This document shows, one piece after another, positions 1-7,841 of a DNA stretch of 30,968 nucleotides (position 1 is its first letter; each line of letters begins with the position of its first letter). The notes beneath the pieces were generated by a model that was not told where the DNA came from, made no database searches, and worked only from the letters and a program-made list of their open reading frames with translations. The DNA comes from a virus, in the IMG/VR virus record IMGVR_UViG_3300037809_000523, positions 1-30,968 of that record; one strand, written 5' to 3'. A program made the translations under genes and the position numbers.

Positions 1-84
1 CAAGATGAAGAAAACATGAGTAGATGGTTTGGTTCAAATATTAGACAAGATTGTGTTGACTATATAGCAAATTATACAGTTTAA
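1..84 (+). CDS. 3' end of an unidentified protein (partial)
   Basis: An open frame runs from the first base to a TAA at 82-84 and encodes the last 27 residues of a protein whose start lies outside the window. The tail contains RWFGSNIRQDCVDYIANY. It has no motif I can assign. It is followed by a short intergenic stretch with a TATAAATA octamer, so it may end a transcription unit. The reading frame is supported only by its openness and its normal position before the next gene. Confidence 0.5.
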   Translation, partial: QDEENMSRWFGSNIRQDCVDYIANYTV

Positions 85-97
85 AGTTCAAGATTCA

Positions 98-105
98 TAT
101 AAATA
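98..105 (+). promoter_or_regulatory. TATAAATA octamer, candidate T4-type late promoter
   Basis: The exact octamer TATAAATA, the consensus of T4 late promoters, lies in an intergenic gap 13 bases upstream of the ATG at 119. This is the usual arrangement for a late promoter. In DNA this AT-rich the octamer will also occur by chance, so position is the main support. Confidence 0.4.
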
Positions 106-118
106 ATTAAACAAAACA

Positions 119-379
119 ATGTCAAATCACTACCCAAGCAGACGCTTTGTTATCTTTAACGTAAGCGAATTATCCACTATTGACTTTAGTCAAGTTTATG
201 AAACATCAGCAGATACAGTTAGAAACTCTGTGGATGAGTTAGAAACTTTTGTTAAATTCGATTTACCAACACCACCATCAGTTACAGCCCTAACTACGAA
301 ATCTCAAGAATATGATTATGATGAGATATTAGCAATTTTAGCTACTCCTGAATGGACGGATCCAAATCCTCCAACTTAA
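119..379 (+). CDS. Small phage protein of unknown function (86 aa)
   Basis: This 86-residue frame starts at an ATG just after an A-rich leader and a late-promoter-like octamer. The N-terminal half (RRFVIFNVSEL, then DFSQVYETSADTVRNSVD) looks like a compact beta/alpha domain. The C-terminal third is Pro- and Thr-rich with an acidic YDYDEI segment. I have an impression of similar short proteins in marine myoviruses but cannot name a family. There is no signal peptide or membrane segment. The TATAAATA upstream hints at late, possibly virion-related expression; this is inference. Confidence 0.65.
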   Translation: MSNHYPSRRFVIFNVSELSTIDFSQVYETSADTVRNSVDELETFVKFDLPTPPSVTALTTKSQEYDYDEILAILATPEWTDPNPPT

Positions 380-391
380 TTTCAAATTTAA

Positions 392-423
392 TTTGGCATT
401 TGCTAAATTAATTCGTATATTGG
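392..423 (+). promoter_or_regulatory. Bacteroidota-type promoter, copy 1 (folE)
   Basis: TTTG at 392-395 is separated by exactly 20 bases from TATATTGG at 416-423, with TTCG directly before the second box. The arrangement matches the -33 TTTG and -7 TAnnTTTG boxes of Bacteroidota primary sigma factors. It is one of seven copies in the window with the same spacing. It lies in the gap before folE and would give a leader of roughly 20 bases. Confidence 0.7.
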
Positions 424-445
424 TACAAACAAAAAGTTATAATTA

Positions 446-1141
446 ATGGAAAACAAACGAAGAAAAATTCACAAAGAATTAGAAGTAGTACAAACAGGTT
501 TTGCAAATGGAGTTGCTGAAGGATTCCCCCTAGAACAAGCTGATAAGGATAAAATGATAGACGAAGCAGAAGAAGCTTATGGTAAGTTTTTAGATGCTTT
601 AAAATGCGATTGGAGAAATGATCCCAATTCAATGGAAACACCAAGACGTGTAGCAAAATCATATGTAAATGATTTATGGGTAGGAAGATATACAGCAATG
701 TCTCCTATCACATCTTTTCCTTCAGATGGGTATGATGGAATAATAATTGAAAGAAATATTCCTTTAACCTCAATGTGTTCACACCACCACCAAACAATTG
801 GGGGCGTAGTTCATATAGGTTATATTGCAGGTGAAGATGGTCAAGTAATTGGTTTAAGTAAATTAAACAGAATTGTAGAATTATTTGGTAGAAGAGGAGC
901 TATTCAAGAGCAATTAACATCAGCTATCCATAATGCAGTAGGTAAAATTACTGAAGGTAATAGAGGGGTTATAGTAACAATTGTAGCAACCCATAATTGT
1001 GTAAGTTGTAGAGGAGTAAAACATAATGGGGCCTCAATGGTAACGACAAAAGCATCAGGAGTATTTAGAGATAATGATAATTTATCAAGAAAAGAATTTT
1101 TTGATTCAGTAAAAATTAATAATGGAGGACATCAAATTTAA
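446..1141 (+). CDS. folE: GTP cyclohydrolase I
   Basis: The enzyme converts GTP to 7,8-dihydroneopterin triphosphate, the first step to folate and, by another branch, to 7-deazaguanines. The 231-residue length fits the family. The zinc site is visible as C111 and H114 in SMCSHHH, and C185 in ATHNCVSCRG. The core IGLSKLNRIVELFGRR (about 135-150) and the C-terminal SGVFRDN are typical. A helical N-terminal section of about 50 residues precedes the catalytic core. It has its own promoter-like element and heads a short unit with the MazG-like gene 13 bases downstream. In phages FolE may supply folate for dNTP synthesis or a pterin for modified guanine; no queuosine genes are visible in this window. 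Confidence 0.95.
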   Translation: MENKRRKIHKELEVVQTGFANGVAEGFPLEQADKDKMIDEAEEAYGKFLDALKCDWRNDPNSMETPRRVAKSYVNDLWVGRYTAMSPITSFPSDGYDGIIIERNIPLTSMCSHHHQTIGGVVHIGYIAGEDGQVIGLSKLNRIVELFGRRGAIQEQLTSAIHNAVGKITEGNRGVIVTIVATHNCVSCRGVKHNGASMVTTKASGVFRDNDNLSRKEFFDSVKINNGGHQI

Positions 1142-1154
1142 ATAAATAATAGTT

Positions 1155-1667
1155 ATGAGTAAAGAAAAAGATTTTAATGTACCATTTGTAAATGAAGTAG
1201 AGGAATTTAATTTCACTATGGGTAAACCAAATAATTATGAACCTACAATTCCCGAAAAGAAAGAATGGCAGTTTGTTTATGATTTCATCCTCGAAGAACT
1301 TGAGGAGTATAAACATGCCTGTGAAAGAGGAGATATTGTTGAGGTTCTTGATGCTTTATGTGACATTGCCTATGTTTCGTTGGGTAACGGAACTATGCTA
1401 CATGGTCTTAAGGATAAGATATGGCCAGCCTATCAAGAAGTACAAGGTTCGAATATGTCGAAGGCTTGTTCAAGCGAAGAGGATGCACAAGCAACCGTGG
1501 AAAAACGCTCCGCCGAACAAAAAGAACCATGTCATTATGAAAAGGTTGGTAAGTATTATATTGTCTATAGAACACGTGACAAAAAAGTCTTAAAAAATGT
1601 TAATTATTTTAGACCGGATCTAAAGCAATTCTTTACTGAGGAAGAGTTAAAAAATAGTACCAAGTAG
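1155..1667 (+). CDS. MazG-like / PRA-PH superfamily NTP pyrophosphohydrolase
   Basis: Residues about 36-85 carry the all-alpha pyrophosphatase signature: an EELEEY helix, then a helix with EVLDALCDIAYV, giving the ExxE and ExxD metal-binding pattern. Such enzymes hydrolyse (d)NTPs to monophosphates and pyrophosphate, either to clean the pool or to channel precursors. The remaining 85 residues include a basic segment with YYIVYRTRDKKVLKNVNYFRPDL, which is not part of the usual fold. The gene follows folE by 13 bases. The stretch around 1260-1530 is visibly richer in G and C than its neighbours, which may reflect transfer. The exact substrate cannot be read from the sequence. Confidence 0.8.
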   Translation: MSKEKDFNVPFVNEVEEFNFTMGKPNNYEPTIPEKKEWQFVYDFILEELEEYKHACERGDIVEVLDALCDIAYVSLGNGTMLHGLKDKIWPAYQEVQGSNMSKACSSEEDAQATVEKRSAEQKEPCHYEKVGKYYIVYRTRDKKVLKNVNYFRPDLKQFFTEEELKNSTK

Positions 1668-1701
1668 GTTACCTTAGTAACAAATATGAAAAATAAAAGT
1701 T

Positions 1702-3384
1702 ATGTACAAGAAAGCATTCGCAATACGTCTTAAAGATAATAAGTTTTTAATACATTTATGGGAAGATCAGGGTTATAGTAAAGTAGAATGGGATAACCAA
1801 GCTTACATTGAATGTCATGAAGCTGATGCTCAATTTACGGGGCTAAATGGTGAACCTCTTAAAAAGATTAAGAACTACAGAAATGATACTCCAAAACTTC
1901 ATTTCCATGATATGACCCCATATCAAAAATTTCTTGTTGAAAAGTATGGTACAAATGATGAACCATCAACAACACAAAAAGAATTTTTTTTTGATATTGA
2001 GACTGAAATGGGTGATGCCCTTACTGAAGATTATATTAAATCAGCTCCAAAAAAAGTAACCTCAATTGCTTGGTATGATAAACAAGTAGATGAGTGGGCT
2101 ATTTTAATTTTAGATCCTAAATCTAACCTTAAAAGAACAAAAGCAAAAACTAAAGAAATTATTCCTTGTAAAACTGAGGAAGAATTATTACTTAAATTTC
2201 TAGAACGATTTAGAGAAATTGATCCTGACATTGTAGTAGGATGGAATAGTGATTATTTTGATATTCCCTACTTATATTACAGAATGTGTAATGTGTTAGG
2301 ACAAGATGTTGCACGTTATTTATCTCCAATAGGTTATGTTCGAGAAACACCTTGGTTTAAGGACCAATACATACAAATTGCAGGAGTTGAGTCTTTGGAT
2401 TATATGAGATTGCATAAGAAGTTTAGTTGGAAAGATGAACCTTCGTTTAAACTAGATGCTATTGGAGAAAAATATGCTGGGTTAAATAAAATTGAGTATG
2501 ATGGTAATTTAGATAAATTATTTGATGATGATCCTCTTAAATTTATTCAGTATAACTTTAGGGATGTTGAAATATTAAAGATATTAGATGAAAAGTTAGA
2601 GTATCTATCACTAGTAAAGAATTTGGCTCACAAAGGTAAACACAACTATAGTGAAGTATATGCAAATACTAAAACACAAGATGGGGCAATTTCAGCTTAT
2701 CTGTTAAGTAAAAAAATAATTCCTCCTGCTAAAGATCGTAATCCTTTATCTAAAAAGAATTATGCTGGTGGTTATTTATTCTGCCCTAAAGCTGGTATTT
2801 ACAATTATGTGTTTGATGAGGATTTAACTTCACTATACCCTTCAATCATTATGACTATTAATATTGGTAAAGAAACTATGGTTGGTAGAATTATAGATGC
2901 TGATGATAGAAACAATCGCTTAGGATTAAATGATTTAAAACTTAAAGATCCTGATGAAGAATTTATAGTTGAAAATATCAAACGTAGTAGAACTAAAGTT
3001 AATGCTGGTAGATTAATAGCTATGATAGAACAAAATGAATTATCAATATCAGCTAATGGGGTTTTATTTAATACAAATCGTGAATCAGTATTATCAACTA
3101 TATTAAAAAAATGGTTTGATGAAAGAGTTTTATATAAAAATAAAATGAAAAAAGCATTTAAATCAGGGAATGATAAATTAGGTGCTACATTTCACATGAA
3201 ACAATATACAATGAAGATTTTACTTAATTCGTTGTATGGTGCAACAGCACTGGGATCATTCCGTTATGGGAATGTTATATTATCTGAAGCTATAACGCTT
3301 AGTGGACAACGTATTATACAAGAATCTGCATTGGCTGCCAACAGACATATGAACAAAGTAATGAAAAATGAAGTAGAATTATGA
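1702..3384 (+). CDS. 43: DNA polymerase, family B, N-terminal part (gp43A)
   Basis: This 560-residue part of a T4-type replicative polymerase carries the 3'-5' exonuclease and the first half of the polymerase domain. Exo I is FFFDIE (D98, E100), Exo II is WNSDYFDIPY (D187), and Exo III is YNFRD (Y284, D288). Polymerase motif A is DLTSLYPSII (catalytic D374), and motif B is the K505...NSLYG block. The frame stops in TGA at 3382-3384, within a linker before motif C. The next frame starts at 3381 through an ATGA overlap and continues the polymerase without loss: 560 + 310 residues against 898 in T4. The two chains would have to assemble to make an active site. Confidence 0.93.
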   Translation: MYKKAFAIRLKDNKFLIHLWEDQGYSKVEWDNQAYIECHEADAQFTGLNGEPLKKIKNYRNDTPKLHFHDMTPYQKFLVEKYGTNDEPSTTQKEFFFDIETEMGDALTEDYIKSAPKKVTSIAWYDKQVDEWAILILDPKSNLKRTKAKTKEIIPCKTEEELLLKFLERFREIDPDIVVGWNSDYFDIPYLYYRMCNVLGQDVARYLSPIGYVRETPWFKDQYIQIAGVESLDYMRLHKKFSWKDEPSFKLDAIGEKYAGLNKIEYDGNLDKLFDDDPLKFIQYNFRDVEILKILDEKLEYLSLVKNLAHKGKHNYSEVYANTKTQDGAISAYLLSKKIIPPAKDRNPLSKKNYAGGYLFCPKAGIYNYVFDEDLTSLYPSIIMTINIGKETMVGRIIDADDRNNRLGLNDLKLKDPDEEFIVENIKRSRTKVNAGRLIAMIEQNELSISANGVLFNTNRESVLSTILKKWFDERVLYKNKMKKAFKSGNDKLGATFHMKQYTMKILLNSLYGATALGSFRYGNVILSEAITLSGQRIIQESALAANRHMNKVMKNEVEL

Positions 3385-4313
3385 AACATTTAGAAGATAC
3401 TCCTTGGTGGATTTGTGATCCTGAAGATACAAATTATGTAGCTTATTCCGACACAGATTCAATTTATATACATGCTGAACCTTTACTTAAACATTTATAC
3501 CCTAACTTTGAAGAAATGTCAAGTGAGGAAAAGGATAATGTTTTAGAAGAAGCTGCTTTAAAGTATCAAGATATTATTACTGATTCCTATAGTGATTTAG
3601 CTACAGATTGTTTTAATGCTAAGGGTCAACATAGATTAGAAATGAAAACTGAATGTGTTATCAGATCAGCTTATTTTAGAGCAACAAGAAGATATGCCCA
3701 ATGGATTACTAAACAAGAAGGAATTGTCAAAGAATCACTTGATGTTAAGGGTCTTGAATTTAAAAAAGCAAATTTTCCACCTGTATTAGGTAAGTTTTTT
3801 CATAAAACTTTAGTTGATGTGTTAAAAGGAGAAGGACAAAGTGAAATAGATAAAAGATTAAAGGAATTTAAAACCCAAATATTAGATGGTACTATTCCTC
3901 TTACAGAATTAGGTAATCCAACATCAGTAAAAACTTTGAATAAATACACTGAACGAAAAGCAAGAGCGGGTGAAATGTTTACGGTAGTAGCTAAAGGAGC
4001 CCCAGCAGCTGTAAGAGCAGTTATTAGATATAATGATTTACTTAATTTTTGGGGTTTAAACAAAAAACACAGTCAAATTGGTCAAGGTGATAAAATTAAA
4101 TGGATTTATTTAAAACCTAACCCATATCAAATTGATGCTATTGCTTTTTTAGAGTGGGATTTACCTGAAAAAATCCACAAATTCATTGAGCAAAACGCAG
4201 ATAGAAAGAAGATTTTTGAATCAATATTACTTAATAAACTAGAAGGATTTTATAATGATTTAGGGTGGACTTTAAATTTAAACCCTTATAAAGAAATGTT
4301 TTTTAAATTTTAA
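3381..4313 (+). CDS. 43: DNA polymerase, family B, C-terminal part (gp43B)
   Basis: This 310-residue part supplies the rest of the palm and the thumb. Motif C is AYSDTDSIYI with catalytic D24 and D26. FRATRRYAQWI (about residues 95-105) matches the T4 stretch after motif C that ends in KKRYAL. The protein ends in EMFFKF, a hydrophobic tail like the C-terminal clamp-binding peptide of T4 gp43 (ending LDFLF), so it probably docks on gp45. Its ATG overlaps the stop of the first part as ATGA, in the -1 frame. The frame is closed by a TGA at 3369-3371, so any ribosomal frameshift would have to occur within about a dozen bases. I see no standard slippery heptamer there. Confidence 0.92.
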   Translation: MKHLEDTPWWICDPEDTNYVAYSDTDSIYIHAEPLLKHLYPNFEEMSSEEKDNVLEEAALKYQDIITDSYSDLATDCFNAKGQHRLEMKTECVIRSAYFRATRRYAQWITKQEGIVKESLDVKGLEFKKANFPPVLGKFFHKTLVDVLKGEGQSEIDKRLKEFKTQILDGTIPLTELGNPTSVKTLNKYTERKARAGEMFTVVAKGAPAAVRAVIRYNDLLNFWGLNKKHSQIGQGDKIKWIYLKPNPYQIDAIAFLEWDLPEKIHKFIEQNADRKKIFESILLNKLEGFYNDLGWTLNLNPYKEMFFKF

Positions 4314-4317
4314 ATAT

Positions 4318-5919
4318 ATGAAAATATTAGGAATAACAGGAGGAATGCATAGTTGTGGTTTAGCTTATTTAGAAGATGGACAACCTATATTTGCATTTGA
4401 AGAAGAAAGATTTAATAGAATTAGAACATATAAAGACTTCCATCAGACATTCTTTAGATTCCCTAATAATTGTGGAAAAAACACTGTAAAGTTTAAAGAG
4501 TTTAATTGGGAGGAAATTGATTTTATCGCATCTAATTTCTCTATAAAACAGACGGATCAAATTTGGAGGGGTACTGGGTTAGGTCCTCTACCTGAAGAAA
4601 AATATATTAAAATAAATCATCACTTAGGCCATTGTGCTTTAGCTTATTATTGTAGTGGGTTTAAAGAAGATACCTTTGTAATATCTATTGATGCATCAGG
4701 TGAAAAATATTCTTGCAGAGTGTATGTAGGAATTGAGGGGGATCTTAAAGAAATTTCAAATATTTCTTTTGAATACAAATCTTTAGGACATTATTATGCT
4801 ATGCTTACTGAGTTTTTAGGTTTTAAAAGACTAAAAGATGAAGGAAAGGTTGTTGGTAGAGCTTCGCATGGGGTTTATAATGAAAAAATATATAATATCT
4901 TTAATAAATGTATTACAATTGAAGGATTAAGAACTGATAGAGATACTTCAAATAATTTATTAGGAGGAGTATATGAAGAGTTTTATAATCTCTGGCTTAA
5001 AGAATTTGGAAGTGAATATTGGAAGGATTTAACTGATGATATAGCATTTAATGGACAATTAGTATTTGAAGAAAAAATACTTCAATTAATTAATAATATG
5101 CACCTAACATACCCAACTGTGAAAAATATAGCAGCAGCTGGTGGGGTATTTGCTAATGTTAAACTTAATAAAAGAATTAATGATCTTTCATGGGTAAAAG
5201 AAGTATTTATTGCCCCTCCAATGGGGGATGAAGGCTTACCTTTGGGAACAGCCTTAGCAGCCCATAAATTAAAAAATCCATCCTTTAAACCTTTTAAATT
5301 AGATAATGTTTTTTTAGGTACTTCTTATACTGATGATGAATTTGAAGTAGATGAAAGTAAATATAATATAAGACCTTACTCTCCAAATCAAATAGCTTAT
5401 GAATTAAAAGGAGGAAAAGTAGTAGGATGGTTTCAAGATAGATATGAGCATGGTCCTAGAGCTTTATGTAATAGAAGTATTATAGCAGACCCTAGCATAC
5501 CCGGCACCTACAAAAAAATAAATGATAGATTACAACGGAATGACTTTATGCCCTTTGCCCCCGTTGTTATTGATGAATACGCTGATAAAGTATTTAATGT
5601 AAATAAATCTAAATACACAGCTGAGTTTATGACTATGCTTTATGATACTAGGGAAGAATGGATTAATAAAATACCAGCAGTTGTCCACCCAATTGATAAA
5701 ACAGCAAGAATTCAAATTGTAACTGAAAATAGTAATCCTAAGTTCTATAACTTAATTAATAAATTTAATAAAATAACCAATATCCCTGTTTTATTAAATA
5801 CAAGTTTTAATATACATGGTGAACCTATAGTTTGTCATCCCAAAGAAGCTTTCGTACATTTGGACAACAATATAGTGGATATCTTAGTAATTAATGATAA
5901 AATATATTTTAAAAAATGA
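4318..5919 (+). CDS. Carbamoyltransferase, NodU/TobZ/CmcH family
   Basis: Family members transfer a carbamoyl group from carbamoyl phosphate, via carbamoyl-adenylate, to a hydroxyl on a sugar or other small molecule. The 533-residue length is normal. The N-terminal Kae1-like domain shows ILGITGGMHSCGLAYLEDG, the metal-binding motif HHLGHCALAYY (about 100-110) and FVISIDASGE. The C-terminal domain shows GWFQDRYEHGPRALCNRS and LLNTSFNIHGEPIV. It lies between the polymerase and clamp genes and shares an ATGA junction with the clamp gene, so it is transcribed with the replisome. The acceptor is unknown; a modified nucleotide or a surface sugar are both possible. Confidence 0.92.
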   Translation: MKILGITGGMHSCGLAYLEDGQPIFAFEEERFNRIRTYKDFHQTFFRFPNNCGKNTVKFKEFNWEEIDFIASNFSIKQTDQIWRGTGLGPLPEEKYIKINHHLGHCALAYYCSGFKEDTFVISIDASGEKYSCRVYVGIEGDLKEISNISFEYKSLGHYYAMLTEFLGFKRLKDEGKVVGRASHGVYNEKIYNIFNKCITIEGLRTDRDTSNNLLGGVYEEFYNLWLKEFGSEYWKDLTDDIAFNGQLVFEEKILQLINNMHLTYPTVKNIAAAGGVFANVKLNKRINDLSWVKEVFIAPPMGDEGLPLGTALAAHKLKNPSFKPFKLDNVFLGTSYTDDEFEVDESKYNIRPYSPNQIAYELKGGKVVGWFQDRYEHGPRALCNRSIIADPSIPGTYKKINDRLQRNDFMPFAPVVIDEYADKVFNVNKSKYTAEFMTMLYDTREEWINKIPAVVHPIDKTARIQIVTENSNPKFYNLINKFNKITNIPVLLNTSFNIHGEPIVCHPKEAFVHLDNNIVDILVINDKIYFKK

Positions 5920-6650
5920 TAAATAAATTAACAGTACAAAGTATAATAGATAAATACTATCTTGGAACAAATGAATCAGTAAAATGGAATATTGAAAATA
6001 ATACCCTTAATATTGATTTTATGACTCCTACTAAAGATGTTATTGGTAATGTAACTTGCAATAATTTCCAACTAGAAGATAGTAAATTAGCTATTTATGA
6101 TACTAAAAAATTAAATAGTTTAATTAGTATTTGTAATGGTGATTTACTTCTAGAATTAGAAAAAAATAATGCAATTTATACAAAACTAAAAATATCAGAT
6201 CTTAATTTTAATCTTAATTATGCATTATCAGACCCATTACTTATAAATAAAGTAGGAGAAGTTAATGAAGCTGAGTGGGTTGTTGAATTAAATTTAACTC
6301 AAGAAGATGTTGTTAATATTATTAAAGCAAAAAGTGCATTAGCCCAAATTGATAATATGTTAGTAACAACTACAACTAATTTAGATGGGGAGAATGTTGT
6401 TGAATTTGTTTTTGGAGATGAATCAGGACACAATAATAAAATCACATACCAAGTATTAGGAGACATTAAAGAAACAGATATAAAATTACCATTTAATTCA
6501 GATACATTTAAAACCATCCTCCAAGCTAATAAAGATATGGATGGTGGTAAATTATTACTAAGTAGTATGGGATTAATAAGATTAGATTTTGAATTAGATG
6601 ATATTTCTTCAAAATATTACATGGTAAGGAAAGCTGAGTCGGAGTTCTAA
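5916..6650 (+). CDS. 45: Sliding clamp (gp45, DNA polymerase processivity factor)
   Basis: The T4-type clamp is a trimeric ring that tethers gp43 to DNA and also activates late transcription. The protein has 244 residues against 228 in T4. The stretch LAIYDTKKLNSLISICNGD (about 57-75) corresponds to the conserved T4 clamp segment VAIYDLNGFLGILSLVNDD. The C-terminal half shows the expected strand-rich pattern, with KITYQVLGDIKETD and GGKLLLSSMG. The start overlaps the carbamoyltransferase stop (ATGA). Identity rests on weak sequence similarity, on length and on position beside gp43, gp44 and gp62. Confidence 0.85.
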   Translation: MINKLTVQSIIDKYYLGTNESVKWNIENNTLNIDFMTPTKDVIGNVTCNNFQLEDSKLAIYDTKKLNSLISICNGDLLLELEKNNAIYTKLKISDLNFNLNYALSDPLLINKVGEVNEAEWVVELNLTQEDVVNIIKAKSALAQIDNMLVTTTTNLDGENVVEFVFGDESGHNNKITYQVLGDIKETDIKLPFNSDTFKTILQANKDMDGGKLLLSSMGLIRLDFELDDISSKYYMVRKAESEF

Positions 6651-6676
6651 AATTAGGGTAAGAAAAGCAGAAATTT

Positions 6677-6692
6677 ACATATGTATAATAAA
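6677..6692 (+). promoter_or_regulatory. Shared upstream motif ACATATGTATAATAAA, copy 1
   Basis: This intergenic motif lies about 70 bases before the hsp20 start. Two other gaps at unit heads carry a close relative: 9783-9800 before the endonuclease/gp44 unit and 15557-15574 before the RHH/glycosyltransferase unit. The shared core is CATAT(AT)GTAT. It contains a TATAAT hexamer here, so it could be a promoter of a second class. Its function is inferred only from recurrence and position. Confidence 0.4.
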
Positions 6693-6759
6693 TTGACCCT
6701 AGGGCGCACGTTTTATTTTTATTAATCGATGATCGAAAGACATCACAAAACCAAATGAT

Positions 6760-7179
6760 ATGAGTACATTATTTTATGAACACACCCCATTCGATATTTT
6801 ATATCGAAATCTTTTCAAATCAGATGAGCAATTTGCTCCTGCATTAAATTCCAAACAACCCCACCCTCTAGACATTTATTACGATCAAGAAGGCATTTAC
6901 TTCGAGATTGCATGTACAGGTCTTACAAAAGAAGATATTAACATTGAGATTGAATCTGATGTTTTACGTATTTCTTATGCTAAACCTAAAGATGAGGAGA
7001 CAAAAGACTTATCAGGGTATATTTACCATGGTCTGTCTAGAAAGTCATTTAGCTTAGGATATAAAATTGCTCCTAAGTTTGACTTAACTAAAGTTAATGC
7101 TGAAATGGAAAATGGATTATTAAAAATAAATATTCCTCTTTCTAAAGAAGCTAAACCAAAAGCAATTAAAATTAAGTAA
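6760..7179 (+). CDS. Hsp20-family small heat shock protein
   Basis: This is a 139-residue alpha-crystallin domain protein. The domain spans about residues 35-130, with HPLDIYYDQEGIYFEIACTG, LTKEDINIEIESDVLRISY and the typical AEMENGLLKINIPL near the end, followed by a basic KPKAIKIK tail. Small heat shock proteins form oligomers that hold unfolding proteins. Hsp20 genes are frequent in marine T4-like phages. It has its own upstream region with the CATATGTATA motif and is followed by an inverted repeat. It sits just before the phage GroES/GroEL unit, which suggests a folding module. Confidence 0.93.
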   Translation: MSTLFYEHTPFDILYRNLFKSDEQFAPALNSKQPHPLDIYYDQEGIYFEIACTGLTKEDINIEIESDVLRISYAKPKDEETKDLSGYIYHGLSRKSFSLGYKIAPKFDLTKVNAEMENGLLKINIPLSKEAKPKAIKIK

Positions 7180-7199
7180 CCTAAAAGCGCCCTTAGGTT
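7178..7199 (+). terminator. Hairpin after hsp20, weak terminator candidate
   Basis: AACCTAA at 7178-7184 pairs perfectly with TTAGGTT at 7193-7199 around an 8-base loop (AAGCGCCC). It begins at the hsp20 stop codon. No proper T tract follows, and its right arm overlaps the -33 box of the next promoter, so it might act as an operator or attenuator instead. Confidence 0.3.
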
Positions 7200-7228
7200 G
7201 GTTTATATGAATTATTTTCGTATATTTA
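7198..7228 (+). promoter_or_regulatory. Bacteroidota-type promoter, copy 2 (groES-groEL unit)
   Basis: TTG at 7198-7200 (GTTG where other copies have TTTG) stands exactly 20 bases before TATATTTA at 7221-7228, again preceded by TTCG. It is the only such element before the four-gene unit at 7254-9752 with GroES and GroEL. The leader would be about 20 bases and ends in AAAAAGTTAT directly before the ATG. Confidence 0.7.
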
Positions 7229-7253
7229 CGCATAATAAAAAATAAAAAGTTAT

Positions 7254-7550
7254 ATGTCAAAAATTACAGACCCCAAGATGGATCCCTACTACATAGGGAG
7301 AGATTCTCACTGTTACACAGTGTATGAAGTAGTAACCCCACAAGCAAAATATCTAGAAAAAGGTAGTGAAGGTAAAGATTATGAAAAACCAGTAGCTCAT
7401 TATTCTAATTTTTCTAATGCTCTTGAAAAAGTTATGAAAGAAAAACTTAATAGTAAGGATGAACATTATACAAGTGTAAGAGCCTATATGGAGGAATGGA
7501 ATAAAATTAAAAATGAGTTAAGTGAAATATTAAATTACAACAAAATATGA
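7254..7550 (+). CDS. Unknown protein (98 aa) leading the chaperonin unit
   Basis: The 98-residue protein begins MSKITDPKMDPYYIGRDSHC and has no membrane segment or recognised motif. The C-terminal half is helical and charged (NALEKVMKEKLNS, NKIKNELSEIL). The start is well set: a promoter-like element and the AAAAAGTTAT leader precede it. Its TGA overlaps the GroES start as ATGA, which implies co-translation with the chaperonin genes. I do not recognise a function. Confidence 0.75.
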   Translation: MSKITDPKMDPYYIGRDSHCYTVYEVVTPQAKYLEKGSEGKDYEKPVAHYSNFSNALEKVMKEKLNSKDEHYTSVRAYMEEWNKIKNELSEILNYNKI

Positions 7551-7837
7551 AATTAGAAGCACTATTTAATGCTATTATAGTAAAACCTATTGAAGCAGAA
7601 GAAACCCAACATGGTAACATTATTGTTCCTGATATGGGAAATGAGAAAAACCAAACAGGAGAAATTATATCTGTGGGACCAGGACAAAATACAATTACTG
7701 GTGAGTTTATTAAAACTATTAGTAAGGTAGGTGATGTAGTGGTATTACCCACCCAAGGTTTTACAAAATTACCTTATGATGGTGAGGAATATTGGGTTGG
7801 TCCTGAAAATCAAATCTTAGCAAAAATTAATAAATAA
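7547..7837 (+). CDS. groES: Co-chaperonin GroES
   Basis: The 96-residue length is typical of GroES. Visible features are FNAIIVKPIEAEETQHGNII, where the mobile loop that binds GroEL lies around residues 17-32, the GEIISVGPG strand-turn, and GDVVVLPTQGFTKLPYDGEEYWV. It is a bacterial-type GroES rather than the divergent gp31 of T4. It overlaps the previous gene by four bases and precedes GroEL by four, so the pair is made together. The heptameric cap would act with phage GroEL, host GroEL or both. Confidence 0.93.
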   Translation: MKLEALFNAIIVKPIEAEETQHGNIIVPDMGNEKNQTGEIISVGPGQNTITGEFIKTISKVGDVVVLPTQGFTKLPYDGEEYWVGPENQILAKINK

Positions 7838-7841
7838 AAAA

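Noticed and set aside
408-698. Minus-strand open frames opposite folE and other genes
   Set aside because: They are hydrophobic, low-complexity translations antisense to well-supported genes, and none has a start context or promoter.
1668-1681. Short inverted repeat GTTAC-CTTA-GTAAC after the MazG-like gene
   Set aside because: The stem has only five base pairs and no T tract follows, so I do not call a terminator.
3372-3384. Programmed -1 frameshift joining the polymerase halves
   Set aside because: No X-XXY-YYZ slippery site or clear downstream structure is visible in the short shared window, and ATGA coupling explains the junction.
6652-6704. TAGGGT...ACCCTA inverted repeat and the CCCTAGGG palindrome before hsp20
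   Set aside because: The arms are six bases with a 35-base loop. It may be an operator, but nothing beyond the palindrome supports it.
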